Origin: an uncultured Bacteroidales bacterium
Lineage (GTDB): Bacteria; Bacteroidota; Bacteroidia; Bacteroidales; UBA932
NCBI GenBank assembly: GCA_934700615.1
Contig: CAKUXR010000007.1
Location: forward strand, 47,076 to 111,075
DNA length: 64,000 bases
Direction: 5' to 3'
Shown: positions 1 to 8,574 of the stretch, piece by piece
Numbering within the stretch: the first letter of the stretch is position 1
How the letters are laid out: every line of letters starts with the position of its first letter
Notes under the pieces: model-generated
Told to the model about the DNA's origin: nothing
The model's input: only the letters and a program-made list of their open reading frames with translations
Database searches by the model: none
Program-made: the position numbers and the translations under genes

Positions 1-180
1 GTAGCGTGTCGCGGCGTCCGGCTCCATCGTTCCCGGAGTGTACAGCGCAAAGAATGAGGCATCGACACCACCTTTCTTCAGCTTGGGAAAGTCAATGTGA
101 GCATAAGGATTGTCCAAAGACAGATCTCTCAGACGCATTATCTGAGACGGCGTGTCACAATGTGAATCAAGTACAAACAT
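1..180 (-). CDS. Membrane dipeptidase (peptidase M19), N-terminal fragment
   Basis: Reverse-strand reading from the ATG at 178-180 gives 60 residues before the window ends. The start MFVLDSHCDTP carries the H-x-D metal ligand pair (His7, Asp9 in DSHCDTP) that opens the renal-dipeptidase family. The following IDFPKLKKGGVDASFFALY resembles the family's second strand, where a long side chain lines the active site. Members hydrolyse dipeptides with a binuclear zinc centre. The gene begins 13 bp after the ABC-F stop codon, so it is probably the last gene of the valS-to-ABC-F run. The missing C-terminal part prevents checking the remaining ligands. Confidence 0.8.
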   Translation of the reverse strand, partial: MFVLDSHCDTPSQIMRLRDLSLDNPYAHIDFPKLKKGGVDASFFALYTPGTMEPDAATRY

Positions 181-193
181 TGCAAAAACTTCT

Positions 194-2125
194 TTACTGG
201 TCTATTTGTTCTGAAAGTTCTGCCCATTCCTCAGTCATGGCGTCCAGGTCCCTCTTGTGCTCCAGATAGGTTCTGGTAAGTTCCATGACGTCATCATCTT
301 TTCCCGGGTTGGCGAGGATGGCTTCGATCTTTTTCATCTTGCTCTCGGTGGATTCAATCTCCTTCTCGAGGAATGAAATCCTGTTTCTGAGTTTGCGCTC
401 CTCTTTGGATATGGTCTTCTTGGCCAGGAAGTCCTGTTTTCCGGCCGATATGACCGGTTCAGCAGGTTTGGCAGGCTCAGCCTCATGGAAACGCCTTTCG
501 AGTTCCTGGAGGTTCTCTATCCTGCGTTCATCGAGGAAGTCCTGAATACCTCCGAGATGTTCTTTGACCTTGCCGTCCCTGAATTCATATAGCTTGTCCA
601 CAAGGCCGTCAAGGAAATCTCGGTCATGGGAAACAACCACAAGTGTCCCGTCGAAGTTCTTGAGAGCCTGTTTCAGGACATCCTTTGACTTGATGTCCAT
701 GTGGTTGGTAGGCTCGTCGAGCGCCAGAAGATTGTACGGCTGGAGCATAAGTTTGGCCATGCCCAGACGTGCGCGCTCTCCTCCGCTGAGGATTGCAACT
801 TTTTTGTCAATGCCTTCCCCTTTGAAAAGGAATGCTGCAAGTATGTCTCTCAGTTTGGTGCGGATATCTCCGGAGGCGATGTTCTCCAACGTGCTCAGCA
901 CCGTCTCATTCTTGTCAAGTATATCTTCCTGATTCTGAGCGAAATAGCCGACATTGACATTGTGCCCTACCTTAGCCTCTCCGGAAATTGGATCCAGCTG
1001 GCCCATGATGACTCGCATCAATGTGGTCTTTCCTTCGCCGTTTCTTCCTACCAGAGCGACCTTCTCGCCCCTGCGGATTTCTATCTCGGCGTTCCTGAAG
1101 ACCACTTTCTGAGGATATCCTACTGTCAAGTCGGTACCCTTGAACACGACATCGCCGGAGCGCGGTGCAGGAGGGAATTTCACGACCAGTGTCGAGTTGT
1201 CAGTCTCGTCAATCTCGATTCTGTCCAGCTTTTCCAATGCTTTGATTCTGGACTGTACCTGATTTGACTTCGTCGGCTTATATCTGAACTTGTTTATGAA
1301 ATCTTCAGTCTTCTCGATCATTTTCTGCTGATTCTCATACGCTGCAATCTGCTGTTGCATACGTTCCTTCCTGAGTTCCAAGTACTTGGTGTACGGAACC
1401 TTGTAGTCATGAATCTTGCCGACCATGATTTCGATGGTACGGTTAGTCACATTATCCAGGAAACGGCGGTCGTGGGAGACGAGAAGAACGGATCCCTTAT
1501 ATGCCTTGAGATATTCCTCGAGCCACTCGATCGACTCTATGTCGAGGTGGTTGGTCGGCTCATCAAGAAGCAGCACATCCGGCTTTGAAAGAAGAATCTT
1601 AGCAAGTTCGATGCGCATATTCCATCCCTGGCTGAATGTTTCCGTGTTTCTGCCGAAGTCCTCGTCCTTGAAGCCGAGTCCCAGCAGCGTTTTCTCTGCC
1701 TGGACCATAGGCGGTTCGGAATGCTCGACCGCCAGTCTGTCATTGACCTCATTCATTCTGGTAATCAATGACATATACTCTTCCGACTCGTAGTCGGTCC
1801 TTTCCGCCAGCTGTTTGCCGATTTTCTCGAGTTCTTCCTCGAGTTCGTTCATTGCAGCAAAGGCCGTCATTGTTTCGTCAATGACAGTCTTTCCTTTATG
1901 ATGCTGCATTATCTGCGGCAGATAGCCTATCTTTATATGGTTGGGAAGGTCAATGTGGCCTGATGTCGGGCTCTGCTCTCCGCATATCATCTTCATGATG
2001 GTGGATTTTCCCGCCCCGTTCTTGCCGACGAGACCTATCTTGTCTGTTTCACTGATATGGAAACTTATGTTGTCCAGCAACGTATAACTGCCATACGCTA
2101 CGGTAACTCCGTTTATGGAAATCAT
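194..2125 (-). CDS. ABC-F family ATPase (ribosome-associated type)
   Basis: 643 residues with two ATP-binding cassettes and no membrane segment. Cassette 1 has Walker A GKNGAGKST at residues 34-42, a degenerate signature FSQGW and Walker B LLLDEPTNHLD. Cassette 2 has Walker A GRNGEGKTT near residue 358, signature LSGGERA near 445 and LLALDEPTNHMD near 465. The DEPTNHLD/DEPTNHMD boxes are the hallmark of ABC-F proteins, which act on translating ribosomes at the E site rather than in transport. A charged linker separates the cassettes, and a Lys/Glu-rich C-terminal coiled coil (about 575-643) resembles the Uup/YfmR branch. The start lies 3 bp after the tatC stop. A resistance role is possible in the family, but nothing here shows one; housekeeping is likelier. 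Confidence 0.93.
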   Translation of the reverse strand: MISINGVTVAYGSYTLLDNISFHISETDKIGLVGKNGAGKSTIMKMICGEQSPTSGHIDLPNHIKIGYLPQIMQHHKGKTVIDETMTAFAAMNELEEELEKIGKQLAERTDYESEEYMSLITRMNEVNDRLAVEHSEPPMVQAEKTLLGLGFKDEDFGRNTETFSQGWNMRIELAKILLSKPDVLLLDEPTNHLDIESIEWLEEYLKAYKGSVLLVSHDRRFLDNVTNRTIEIMVGKIHDYKVPYTKYLELRKERMQQQIAAYENQQKMIEKTEDFINKFRYKPTKSNQVQSRIKALEKLDRIEIDETDNSTLVVKFPPAPRSGDVVFKGTDLTVGYPQKVVFRNAEIEIRRGEKVALVGRNGEGKTTLMRVIMGQLDPISGEAKVGHNVNVGYFAQNQEDILDKNETVLSTLENIASGDIRTKLRDILAAFLFKGEGIDKKVAILSGGERARLGMAKLMLQPYNLLALDEPTNHMDIKSKDVLKQALKNFDGTLVVVSHDRDFLDGLVDKLYEFRDGKVKEHLGGIQDFLDERRIENLQELERRFHEAEPAKPAEPVISAGKQDFLAKKTISKEERKLRNRISFLEKEIESTESKMKKIEAILANPGKDDDVMELTRTYLEHKRDLDAMTEEWAELSEQIDQ

Positions 2126-2128
2126 AGT

Positions 2129-2875
2129 CTAATCCTTTTTTACACAGACCAATATGCTCATTTCATACAGCAGATAAAGCGGAGCTGCCGCGATCAGCAT
2201 TGAAAACGGGTCTGCAGGTGTTATTATTGCGGCTACAACCAGTATCGCTACTATTGCATGTCGCCTGTATTTCTTGATGCTTTCTTTTGTCACGATTCCC
2301 ATCCTGTTCAGCACTGCGATAAGTACCGGGAATTCGAAGACTATCCCGAACAGGAGCACCATTGAAGTGAACATTGAAATATAGGATTCAAGGGTGATGG
2401 TGTTCAGGACTTCATCGCTGACGGTATATCCCTGGAAGAAGTTCAATGTTATCGGCAGAATCAGGTAATATCCTATTGCGAGGCCGGCGTAGAACAAGAT
2501 TGAGGCAAATGAAAAAGCCTGTCTGACTGATGACTTTTCTGAAGGATACAATGCAGGGGCAATAAACATCCAAAGCTCATAACATACATAGGGAAAGGAT
2601 ATTATGAAGCCGCAGATGAACGAAACCTTCAGGTGGATGAAGAACTGTGCAGATATGTCCGTGTTGATCAGTGTCATGGTGAACGGAAGGTTCAGCCATC
2701 TGTATAGCCAGAAGTCAGACCTCGTGGGAGCCAAGATGACGTCATCGAACAGGAATCCCTTGAAGCACAGCAAGACCAATCCGGTACACGCAACAGCAAG
2801 TACTGAGCGGAACAAAGTCCCCCTCAGTACTTCCAAGTGATCCCAAAAAGACATTTCCTCGCTGTTGTCGTTCAC
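2129..2875 (-). CDS. tatC: Twin-arginine translocase subunit TatC
   Basis: 248 residues with about six hydrophobic segments. The N-terminus EEMSFWDHLEVLRGTLFRS matches the conserved TatC cytoplasmic start (WDHLxxLR), where twin-arginine signal peptides bind. The segments SFICGFIISFPYVCYELWMFIAPAL and EFPVLIAVLNRMGIV are typical of the TatC core. TatC recognises folded precursors with RR signal peptides and recruits TatA. It lies 12 bp downstream of tatA in the same direction, so a minimal TatA/TatC system is encoded together. No tatB-like gene is present here, which is common in this phylum. Length is normal for the family. Confidence 0.96.
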   Translation of the reverse strand: MNDNSEEMSFWDHLEVLRGTLFRSVLAVACTGLVLLCFKGFLFDDVILAPTRSDFWLYRWLNLPFTMTLINTDISAQFFIHLKVSFICGFIISFPYVCYELWMFIAPALYPSEKSSVRQAFSFASILFYAGLAIGYYLILPITLNFFQGYTVSDEVLNTITLESYISMFTSMVLLFGIVFEFPVLIAVLNRMGIVTKESIKKYRRHAIVAILVVAAIITPADPFSMLIAAAPLYLLYEMSILVCVKKD

Positions 2876-2887
2876 TTTGTCGAGGTT

Positions 2888-3109
2888 TTATTTTTCAGCA
2901 CCTGTGTTGTTTCCCTTGTCGTTAAGGGTAGCATCCACGTCCTTGATGTCTTTTTCTACTTCATTGATCCCGTCTTTGAAGCTCTTTACTCCTTTACCGA
3001 GTCCTTTCATCAGTTCAGGAATTTTCTTGCCTCCGAAGAGGAGAAGCACTATCAATGCGATAATCACTATCTCCCAAGGACCTACGATACCTAATGGAAA
3101 AATTGGCAT
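2888..3109 (-). CDS. tatA: Twin-arginine translocase subunit TatA/TatE
   Basis: 73 residues. A short N-terminal membrane helix (IVIIALIVLLLFGGKKIPEL) is followed by an FGGKKIPEL hinge and an amphipathic helix with MKGLGKGVKSFKDGI. This is the classic TatA layout: G-P-W-E start, hydrophobic helix, F-G-(G/x)-K-K-(I/L)-P-E-L hinge, charged tail. TatA oligomerises to let folded proteins cross the inner membrane. It is followed at 12 bp by tatC. The acidic C-terminal tail (about residues 45-73) is of variable type and carries no further domain. Confidence 0.95.
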   Translation of the reverse strand: MPIFPLGIVGPWEIVIIALIVLLLFGGKKIPELMKGLGKGVKSFKDGINEVEKDIKDVDATLNDKGNNTGAEK

Positions 3110-3136
3110 AATACTTATTATTAAAAAGTTATGTAA

Positions 3137-3550
3137 CTATTTGTCATTCATTCTGGAACGTATCATTTCCAGAAGTTTTTCAGGGCAGCCTACAGGTCTT
3201 CCCGTCTCCTTGCTGAGAAATCCGAGAATTACCTGTCCCTCAGCACACAGGACGTCGTCCTGATTATATACGGCCTGTTTTATGACAAGTTTTGCAAGAG
3301 GAAGTTTGTCTATGGATGCCGTACATCTCAGGACATCTCCCATCTTTGCCGAAAACTTGTATTTGCATTCTACCGAAACAACGGGGATAACTACGCCGTC
3401 CGCTTCGCATTGCTCGATAGGATATCCGCCTTCCTTGATCATGAGGTTTCGTGCGCACTCGAAATACCTGATATAGTTCGAGTGGTGCACGATTCCCATC
3501 TGATCTGTCTCATAGTAGCGGACAGGAAATGACGTTTCGTAATACATCAT
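3137..3550 (-). CDS. Acyl-CoA thioesterase, 4-hydroxybenzoyl-CoA thioesterase (YbgC-like) family
   Basis: 137 residues, a single hot-dog domain. The N-terminal motif RYYETDQMGIVHHSNYIRYF (residues 11-30) contains the catalytic Asp16 and the G-x-V-x-H-x-x-Y-x-x-Y-F/x-E pattern of the 4HBT/YbgC family. These enzymes hydrolyse short- or medium-chain acyl-CoA, or aromatic acyl-CoA; the substrate cannot be read from sequence. The start lies 5 bp after the valS stop, and tatA follows after 27 bp, so it is co-transcribed with valS. In other phyla ybgC sits with the tol-pal genes, which are absent here. Confidence 0.85.
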   Translation of the reverse strand: MMYYETSFPVRYYETDQMGIVHHSNYIRYFECARNLMIKEGGYPIEQCEADGVVIPVVSVECKYKFSAKMGDVLRCTASIDKLPLAKLVIKQAVYNQDDVLCAEGQVILGFLSKETGRPVGCPEKLLEMIRSRMNDK

Positions 3551-3555
3551 GGCCT

Positions 3556-6210
3556 TTAGAGAGATTTAAGCGCCTTGAGCTGGGCCTCATAGCTCTCAAT
3601 CTTGGAGAGTGAGTCGGCTTCCTTCTTGCGCTCTACCGCTACAACTTTCTCTGGCGCATGTGCAGTGAATCTCTCATTTGAGAGTTTCTTGCGGACTGAC
3701 TCCAGGAACTCTTTCTGATATTTCAGTTCAGCTTCGAGTTTTGCAATCTCTTCTTCCACATTGACCTTTCCCGTAAGAGGAACATACATTTCTACTGTGC
3801 GTATCATCTGGGAAACGCCCTCCGATGTGGCTCCGAAATCTGAAACCATCTCTACAGAGGATGCATTTGCAAGTTTTGACACGACTGAAATCATCTCAGC
3901 AGGGAATTCTCCCTTGAACTTAACCTGAAGTGCCTCTTTAGGTGAGATGTTCTTCTGCTGGCGGATGCTTCTTACGGCATTGACAGCCTCTTCAGCGAGT
4001 TCGAATGATGCGATGAGGTTCGCGTCGTAATTGCCGGCCTTAGGGCTTGGCTGGAACATGATGGTCTCCCCATCCTTACGCTCTGCCATGTCCTGCCAGA
4101 GTTCCTCAGTAATGAACGGCATTACAGGGTGAATCATCTTCAGAAGGGCCTCGAAGAAACCTAAAGTATCATTGTAGGTGGCCTTGTCAATCGGCTGTCC
4201 ATAAGCAGGTTTGATAAGCTCCAGATACCATGAGCAGTAGTCGTCCCAGAACAATTTGTAGATGCTCATGAGGGCATCGGAAATTCTGAACTTGGTGTAA
4301 TGGTCTTCTACTGTTTCGATTGTCTGGCTCATCTTGTTGCGGAACCACTCTACGGCGATTCTGCAAGCCTCAGGCTGCTCTGCGTTTTCATCTACTGTCC
4401 AGCCTTTGACAAGCCTGTATGAGTTCCAGATTTTTCCGCAGAAATTACGGCCCTGCTCGATCTGAGACTCGTCATAGAAGATATCGTTACCTGCAGATGC
4501 GCAGAGCAGCATACCGATACGGACTGCGTCTGCACCATATTTTGCGATAAGGTCGAGAGGGTCAGGAGAGTTGCCCAATGTCTTGGACATCTTGCGTCCG
4601 AGCTTGTCTCGTACAATACCTGTAAGATATACGTTGCGGAACGGTTCCTTGCCCATGAACTCGTCACCTGCCATAATCATTCTGGCAACCCAGAAGAACA
4701 GGATATCCGGTCCTGTAACAAGGTCATTTGTAGGATAATAGTATGCAAGGTCCTTGTTCGGCGTATGCTCAGGATGTCCGGGGCGATCTGCGTCGAATAC
4801 GGAGATAGGCCACAGCCATGATGAGAACCATGTGTCGAGGACGTCGTCATCCTGACGCAGCTGGTCAGCCGTGATTTCAGGATTGATTTTCTTTGCAGCT
4901 TCGAGAGCCTCCTCAGGTGTCGCTTCTACAACATATTGTCCGTCAGGGAGATAGTAAGCAGGAATTCTCTGGCCCCACCAGAGCTGACGGCTGATGCACC
5001 AGTCGCGTACTGTCTCCATCCAGTGCTTGTAGGTGTTTCTGTATTTGTCCGGAATGAGTTTAACATTTCCGCTTTCCACAGACTCCAATGCGATTTCGGC
5101 AAGGTGTCCCATCTTGAGGAACCACTGTGTGGAGAGCTTAGGCTCGATTACGGCATTGGTCCTCTCGGAATATCCGACAGGAGAGATATACTCCTCGACC
5201 TTCTCGAGACATCCTGCCTCCTGAAGCATCTTCTCGATCTTCTTTCTGGCCACGAAACGGTCCTCTCCGACGAGAATCTGCGCCTTTTCGTTCAATTTGC
5301 CGTGATCGTCAATGATATCTGTCACAGGAAGATTGTGGCGGAGTCCGATTTCATAGTCATTGATGTCATGAGCCGGAGTAACCTTGAGGCAGCCGGTACC
5401 GAATCCGATTTCAACATAGGAATCCTCAATGATAGGAATCTCCTTGTTGATCAGAGGGATGAGAACCTTCTTGCCTTTAAGCCAATGATAGCGTTCGTCG
5501 TCAGGATTGATGCTGACTGCAGCATCTGCCATGATTGTCTCAGGGCGTGTTGTCGCGACGATGATATATTTGTCCGTGCGGTTTCCGTTGCCATCTGAAA
5601 TGTAGTATCTCAAATGATAGAAATGGCTCTTGGTCTCCTTGTGTATTACCTCCTCGTCACTGACTGCTGTATGTCCTTCCGGATCCCAGTTGACCATACG
5701 TACTCCCCTGTAAATCAATCCCTTTTTGTAGAAATAAACAAAGGTACTGATAACGGACTCCGTGAGGTCAGGGTCCATAGTGAACTTGGTCCTGTCCCAG
5801 TCACATGATGCGCCGAGTTTGCGCAGCTGGTTCAGAATGATTCCGCCGTGCTCCTCTTTCCATTCCCATGCGTACTTCAGGAATTCCTCACGGGTGAGGT
5901 CCTCCTTGTTGATTCCCTGGGCCTTGAGTCTGGCTACGACCTTGCTTTCAGTTGCGATGGAAGCATGGTCGGTCCCAGGAACCCAGCAGGCATTCTTGCC
6001 GTCCATTCTGGCCTTTCGGATAAGGACGTCGTTCAAGGTGTTGTTCAGAACGTGCCCCATGTGAAGGATACCTGTCACATTTGGTGGCGGGATGACAATA
6101 GTATAAGGTTCTCTTTCATCCGGTTCAGAATGAAAGAACTTGTGGTTTAGCCAATAGGCGTACCATTTGTCCTCTACCTGCGAGGGATTGTACTTAGCCG
6201 AAAGTTCCAT
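3556..6210 (-). CDS. valS: Valine--tRNA ligase
   Basis: 884 residues, a class I aminoacyl-tRNA synthetase. The HIGH motif appears as HMGH at residues 50-53 after PPPNVTGIL, and the KMSKS loop as GRKMSKTLGNS near residue 537. An inserted editing domain with TTRPETIMADAAV lies between them, which removes mischarged threonine. Residues from about 815 to the end form a Lys/Glu-rich coiled coil, the tRNA-binding arm found in ValRS but not in IleRS or LeuRS. It charges tRNA-Val in the cytoplasm. It heads the leftward run, and a -7 element (6288-6295) lies about 80 bp upstream of its start. Confidence 0.98.
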   Translation of the reverse strand: MELSAKYNPSQVEDKWYAYWLNHKFFHSEPDEREPYTIVIPPPNVTGILHMGHVLNNTLNDVLIRKARMDGKNACWVPGTDHASIATESKVVARLKAQGINKEDLTREEFLKYAWEWKEEHGGIILNQLRKLGASCDWDRTKFTMDPDLTESVISTFVYFYKKGLIYRGVRMVNWDPEGHTAVSDEEVIHKETKSHFYHLRYYISDGNGNRTDKYIIVATTRPETIMADAAVSINPDDERYHWLKGKKVLIPLINKEIPIIEDSYVEIGFGTGCLKVTPAHDINDYEIGLRHNLPVTDIIDDHGKLNEKAQILVGEDRFVARKKIEKMLQEAGCLEKVEEYISPVGYSERTNAVIEPKLSTQWFLKMGHLAEIALESVESGNVKLIPDKYRNTYKHWMETVRDWCISRQLWWGQRIPAYYLPDGQYVVEATPEEALEAAKKINPEITADQLRQDDDVLDTWFSSWLWPISVFDADRPGHPEHTPNKDLAYYYPTNDLVTGPDILFFWVARMIMAGDEFMGKEPFRNVYLTGIVRDKLGRKMSKTLGNSPDPLDLIAKYGADAVRIGMLLCASAGNDIFYDESQIEQGRNFCGKIWNSYRLVKGWTVDENAEQPEACRIAVEWFRNKMSQTIETVEDHYTKFRISDALMSIYKLFWDDYCSWYLELIKPAYGQPIDKATYNDTLGFFEALLKMIHPVMPFITEELWQDMAERKDGETIMFQPSPKAGNYDANLIASFELAEEAVNAVRSIRQQKNISPKEALQVKFKGEFPAEMISVVSKLANASSVEMVSDFGATSEGVSQMIRTVEMYVPLTGKVNVEEEIAKLEAELKYQKEFLESVRKKLSNERFTAHAPEKVVAVERKKEADSLSKIESYEAQLKALKSL

Positions 6211-6287
6211 TATTATGATTCGTTTTCGTTATTATTTCCTATTCCATTTTTGCGGACAACCCGATACGGAGTCTCCACAAAAACACA

Positions 6288-6295
6288 CAAAGATA
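6288..6295 (-). promoter_or_regulatory. Bacteroidota -7 promoter element for valS
   Basis: On the reverse strand the octamer reads TATCTTTG, matching TAnnTTTG. It lies in the 152-bp divergent gap, about 80 bases upstream of valS. I see no clear -33 TTTG at the usual spacing. Confidence 0.6.
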
Positions 6296-6328
6296 CGAAA
6301 CTGGATGCAATTTGTCCTAATCTTTTAG

Positions 6329-6336
6329 TAAATTTG
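6329..6336 (+). promoter_or_regulatory. Bacteroidota -7 promoter element for the DUF3467 gene
   Basis: TAAATTTG matches TAnnTTTG and lies 27 bp upstream of the ATG at 6363. A TTTG at 6311-6314 is closer than the usual spacing of about 19 and may not be the -33 box. Confidence 0.6.
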
Positions 6337-6362
6337 CGTAAACATAAAAACTCATTACAGTT

Positions 6363-6701
6363 ATGGCAAACGAAAAAAACGAGCTCAGTCTCGAATTGAG
6401 ACCAGAAGTAGCAGCCGGAACATATTCCAATCTTGCGATTATCACCCACTCCCACAGTGAGTTTATCATTGATTTCGCAAGTATGCTTCCAGGTATGCCT
6501 AAACCCAATATCAGCAACAGACTCATAATGACCCCTGAGCATGCAAAGAGACTGCTCATCGCATTGCAGGACAATGTGAAGAAGTACGAAAGCAATTTCG
6601 GTCCTATCGATATGGGAGGACGTCAGAATGCACCTCAGTCGGAAGGCGGAACCTTTGATCTGGGCGGCTTCGGTCCATTCAACAACGGGACCAAATCATA
6701 G
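6363..6701 (+). CDS. DUF3467 family protein
   Basis: 112 residues, soluble, no signal peptide. The first 80 residues (ELSLELRPEVAAGTYSNLAI followed by a beta-rich stretch and MTPEHAKRLLIALQDNVKKY) match the small DUF3467 family. Its members are common in Bacteroidota and have no established biochemical role. The last 30 residues are Gly/Asn/Phe-rich (for example GGTFDLGGFGPFNNG) and probably disordered. It is the first gene of a rightward group and ends 4 bp before the kdsC-like start, which suggests translational coupling. Function unknown. Confidence 0.85.
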   Translation: MANEKNELSLELRPEVAAGTYSNLAIITHSHSEFIIDFASMLPGMPKPNISNRLIMTPEHAKRLLIALQDNVKKYESNFGPIDMGGRQNAPQSEGGTFDLGGFGPFNNGTKS

Positions 6702-6705
6702 GCAG

Positions 6706-7254
6706 ATGACTTCACAGAATAACAGCATAATGCCCGACTTCAGCAGAATCCGGGCATTTGCTTTCGATGTGGATGGCGTATTCACTGACGGAGGCATCCT
6801 GTGTGACCTTCAGGGTGAACTTTATCGTACTTTCAATGCCAAAGACGGTTTCGGTGTGAGGATGGCCACCATGAAGGGCTATCCCGTCGCAATCATTACC
6901 GGAGGACGTTCCGGCTCCATCGTGGCAAGATTCCGCACATGCGGAGTGGGGCAGGAGGATGTCTATCTCGGTTCGAGAGACAAGATTGCAGACCTGAATG
7001 ATTTCTGCAGGAAGTATTCGCTTGAAAAGGATGAAGTTCTCTATGTCGGTGACGATGTGCCTGATATTGAGGCTATTATGTCATGCGGAATAGGTGTGAC
7101 CCCTGCTGATGGCGTACAAGAGGCCAAGGATGCGGCGGACTATGTCTCTGAATTCCCGGGCGGCCGTGGATGCGTGAGGGATGTCATCGAAAAGGTGATG
7201 AAAGTACGTGGCGACTGGGTATTCGATGTTGCCCACTACAAGAAGAAATTCTGA
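6706..7254 (+). CDS. kdsC: 3-deoxy-D-manno-octulosonate 8-phosphate phosphatase (HAD subfamily IIIA)
   Basis: 182 residues from the ATG at 6706. A frame-matched ATG at 6628 lies inside the DUF3467 gene and gives an overlong protein; the ATG at 6730 is another possible start. The HAD motif I is FDVDGVFTDGG (nucleophile Asp21, acid/base Asp23). Motif II is IITGGRSGS and motif IV is VGDDVPDIEAIMSCG. The lack of a cap domain and the length fit KdsC, which releases phosphate from KDO-8-phosphate for lipid A-core synthesis. A related sugar-nucleotide role cannot be excluded. It is followed by maf after 7 bp. Confidence 0.88.
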   Translation: MTSQNNSIMPDFSRIRAFAFDVDGVFTDGGILCDLQGELYRTFNAKDGFGVRMATMKGYPVAIITGGRSGSIVARFRTCGVGQEDVYLGSRDKIADLNDFCRKYSLEKDEVLYVGDDVPDIEAIMSCGIGVTPADGVQEAKDAADYVSEFPGGRGCVRDVIEKVMKVRGDWVFDVAHYKKKF

Positions 7255-7261
7255 TAACCAT

Positions 7262-7852
7262 ATGGATCTTAAGGGAAAAAAACTGATTTTGTCAAGTGCT
7301 TCACCCAGAAGGCGTGAACTTCTCGCCGGGCTTGGGCTTGAATTTGACATTGATACAAATACTTCATTTGTCGAACATTACGACGCCAGCACTCCTCTGG
7401 AAAATATACCTGCTCTCATGTCTGAGGGCAAGTCTGCAGGTTTTCATCGTCCGCTGGCGGACAATGAGATTCTGCTGACATCGGATACGATGGTGTATTG
7501 TGACGGTGTCGTGATGGGAAAACCGCACAGCAGCGGAGAGGCCGTGTCAATGCTGAAGCATCTTTCCGGTAAAGTGCATCATGTTACGACTGCCGTGACC
7601 TTGAGAGATGCAAGGCATTCCGTCACTGTCTCAGATACAGCATATGTGCATTTTAAGGAATTGACTGATAGCGAGATAGAGTATTATGTCGATACTTTCA
7701 AACCTCTCGACAAGGCTGGTGCTTATGGCATTCAGGAATGGATAGGCTATGTGGGTATAACCAAGATCGAGGGCTCTTTCTATACTATCATGGGGCTTCC
7801 GGTCCATCTTGTATATCAGGAACTTGAAAACGGATTTATTATTAATAACTAA
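7262..7852 (+). CDS. maf: Maf family nucleotide pyrophosphatase
   Basis: 196 residues from the ATG at 7262. Longer in-frame starts overlap the preceding gene. The N-terminal LILSSASPRRRELLAGLGL carries the SxSPRR signature, and further conserved blocks are LLTSDTMVYCDG and GAYGIQEWIGYVGITKIEGS. Maf proteins hydrolyse non-canonical or canonical pyrimidine nucleoside triphosphates (dTTP/UTP in the YhdE branch) and have been linked to division arrest. The QEW(I) block is more like the YhdE type, but I would not fix the substrate. It is in an operon-like row between kdsC and the outer-membrane protein gene. Confidence 0.93.
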   Translation: MDLKGKKLILSSASPRRRELLAGLGLEFDIDTNTSFVEHYDASTPLENIPALMSEGKSAGFHRPLADNEILLTSDTMVYCDGVVMGKPHSSGEAVSMLKHLSGKVHHVTTAVTLRDARHSVTVSDTAYVHFKELTDSEIEYYVDTFKPLDKAGAYGIQEWIGYVGITKIEGSFYTIMGLPVHLVYQELENGFIINN

Positions 7853-7860
7853 TAACAATC

Positions 7861-8508
7861 ATGAAGAAAATAATCATTTTTGCGGCTGCACTCCTGTTCG
7901 GGTGTTCCGCTATGTCAGCCCAGAATAAGGGAGACATGTCTGTAGGTGGCATATTCGGCTTTTCTGCCGGCGCCAGCAAGACCAATATCACATCAAATTC
8001 TACTACAGTTAAGGGTGATAATGTGCCTTCAGCTGCGTCTTTCGAACTGCACGGAAATTTCGGATTCTTTTTCGCTGACAACTGGAAATTAGGAGCTTCT
8101 CTGGGGTACACTTTTATTTCTGAGCCAACTGCAAAGAAGGATGACAAGTGGCTGAAAGACAGGGCAAATATCGTTCTTATCGGCCCTTCCATTTCATATT
8201 ATGTAAGAATTACAGACCGTTTCTTCTATACTCCGGGACTCGGCGTTTACTGTGCTGTAGGCAACTACAAGACAGACCTGACCACTTCCATTTCACATAA
8301 GAACAGTTGTGCAGGATTTGCAATGAATCTCGAGCTGGGCTCATTCGAGTTCAAGCCGACTTCCCATTGGGGACTTGCAGTAGGTCTGGTCAATCTCAGC
8401 TTTGCTGATGTGAAAGTTGAGGAGGATTCTGACAACTACTCTTGGACGTCAAGTACGGATTTCTCTTTCGGAATCAAACCTAGCGTAGGTATCAATTTCT
8501 ATTTCTAG
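7861..8508 (+). CDS. Outer-membrane beta-barrel protein
   Basis: 215 residues. Signal peptide MKKIIIFAAALLFGCSAMSA is followed by QNKGD, with probable cleavage near residue 20. The mature part alternates polar and hydrophobic residues in strands such as SVGGIFGFSAG, WKLGASLGYTFI and GLAVGLVNLSFADV. It ends in SVGINFYF, the aromatic C-terminal strand of porin-like barrels recognised by BamA. Size suggests an eight-stranded barrel of the OmpA/OmpW-like superfamily. The partner or ligand is unknown. A strong hairpin terminator follows 12 bp downstream. Confidence 0.85.
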   Translation: MKKIIIFAAALLFGCSAMSAQNKGDMSVGGIFGFSAGASKTNITSNSTTVKGDNVPSAASFELHGNFGFFFADNWKLGASLGYTFISEPTAKKDDKWLKDRANIVLIGPSISYYVRITDRFFYTPGLGVYCAVGNYKTDLTTSISHKNSCAGFAMNLELGSFEFKPTSHWGLAVGLVNLSFADVKVEEDSDNYSWTSSTDFSFGIKPSVGINFYF

Positions 8509-8520
8509 TATTATATATAC

Positions 8521-8565
8521 AAAAACAGAGAACGGCAGCTTGAAAGGCTGCCGTTCTCTGTTTTT
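8521..8565. terminator. Bidirectional rho-independent terminator
   Basis: CAGAGAACGGCAGC (8526-8539) pairs perfectly with GCTGCCGTTCTCTG (8547-8560) across a 7-nt loop. It is flanked by A5 on the left and T5 on the right, so it can end both the OMP gene transcript and the converging methyltransferase transcript. Confidence 0.93.
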
Positions 8566-8574
8566 GGAAGTCGC

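Noticed and set aside
194..2125. ABC-F gene as antibiotic resistance determinant
   Set aside because: It sits in a housekeeping run beside valS and tat genes, and looks like a Uup/YfmR-type protein; no mobile signs are near.
4936..5598. 220-codon plus-strand open frame
   Set aside because: Antisense to valS, no start signals and no domain.
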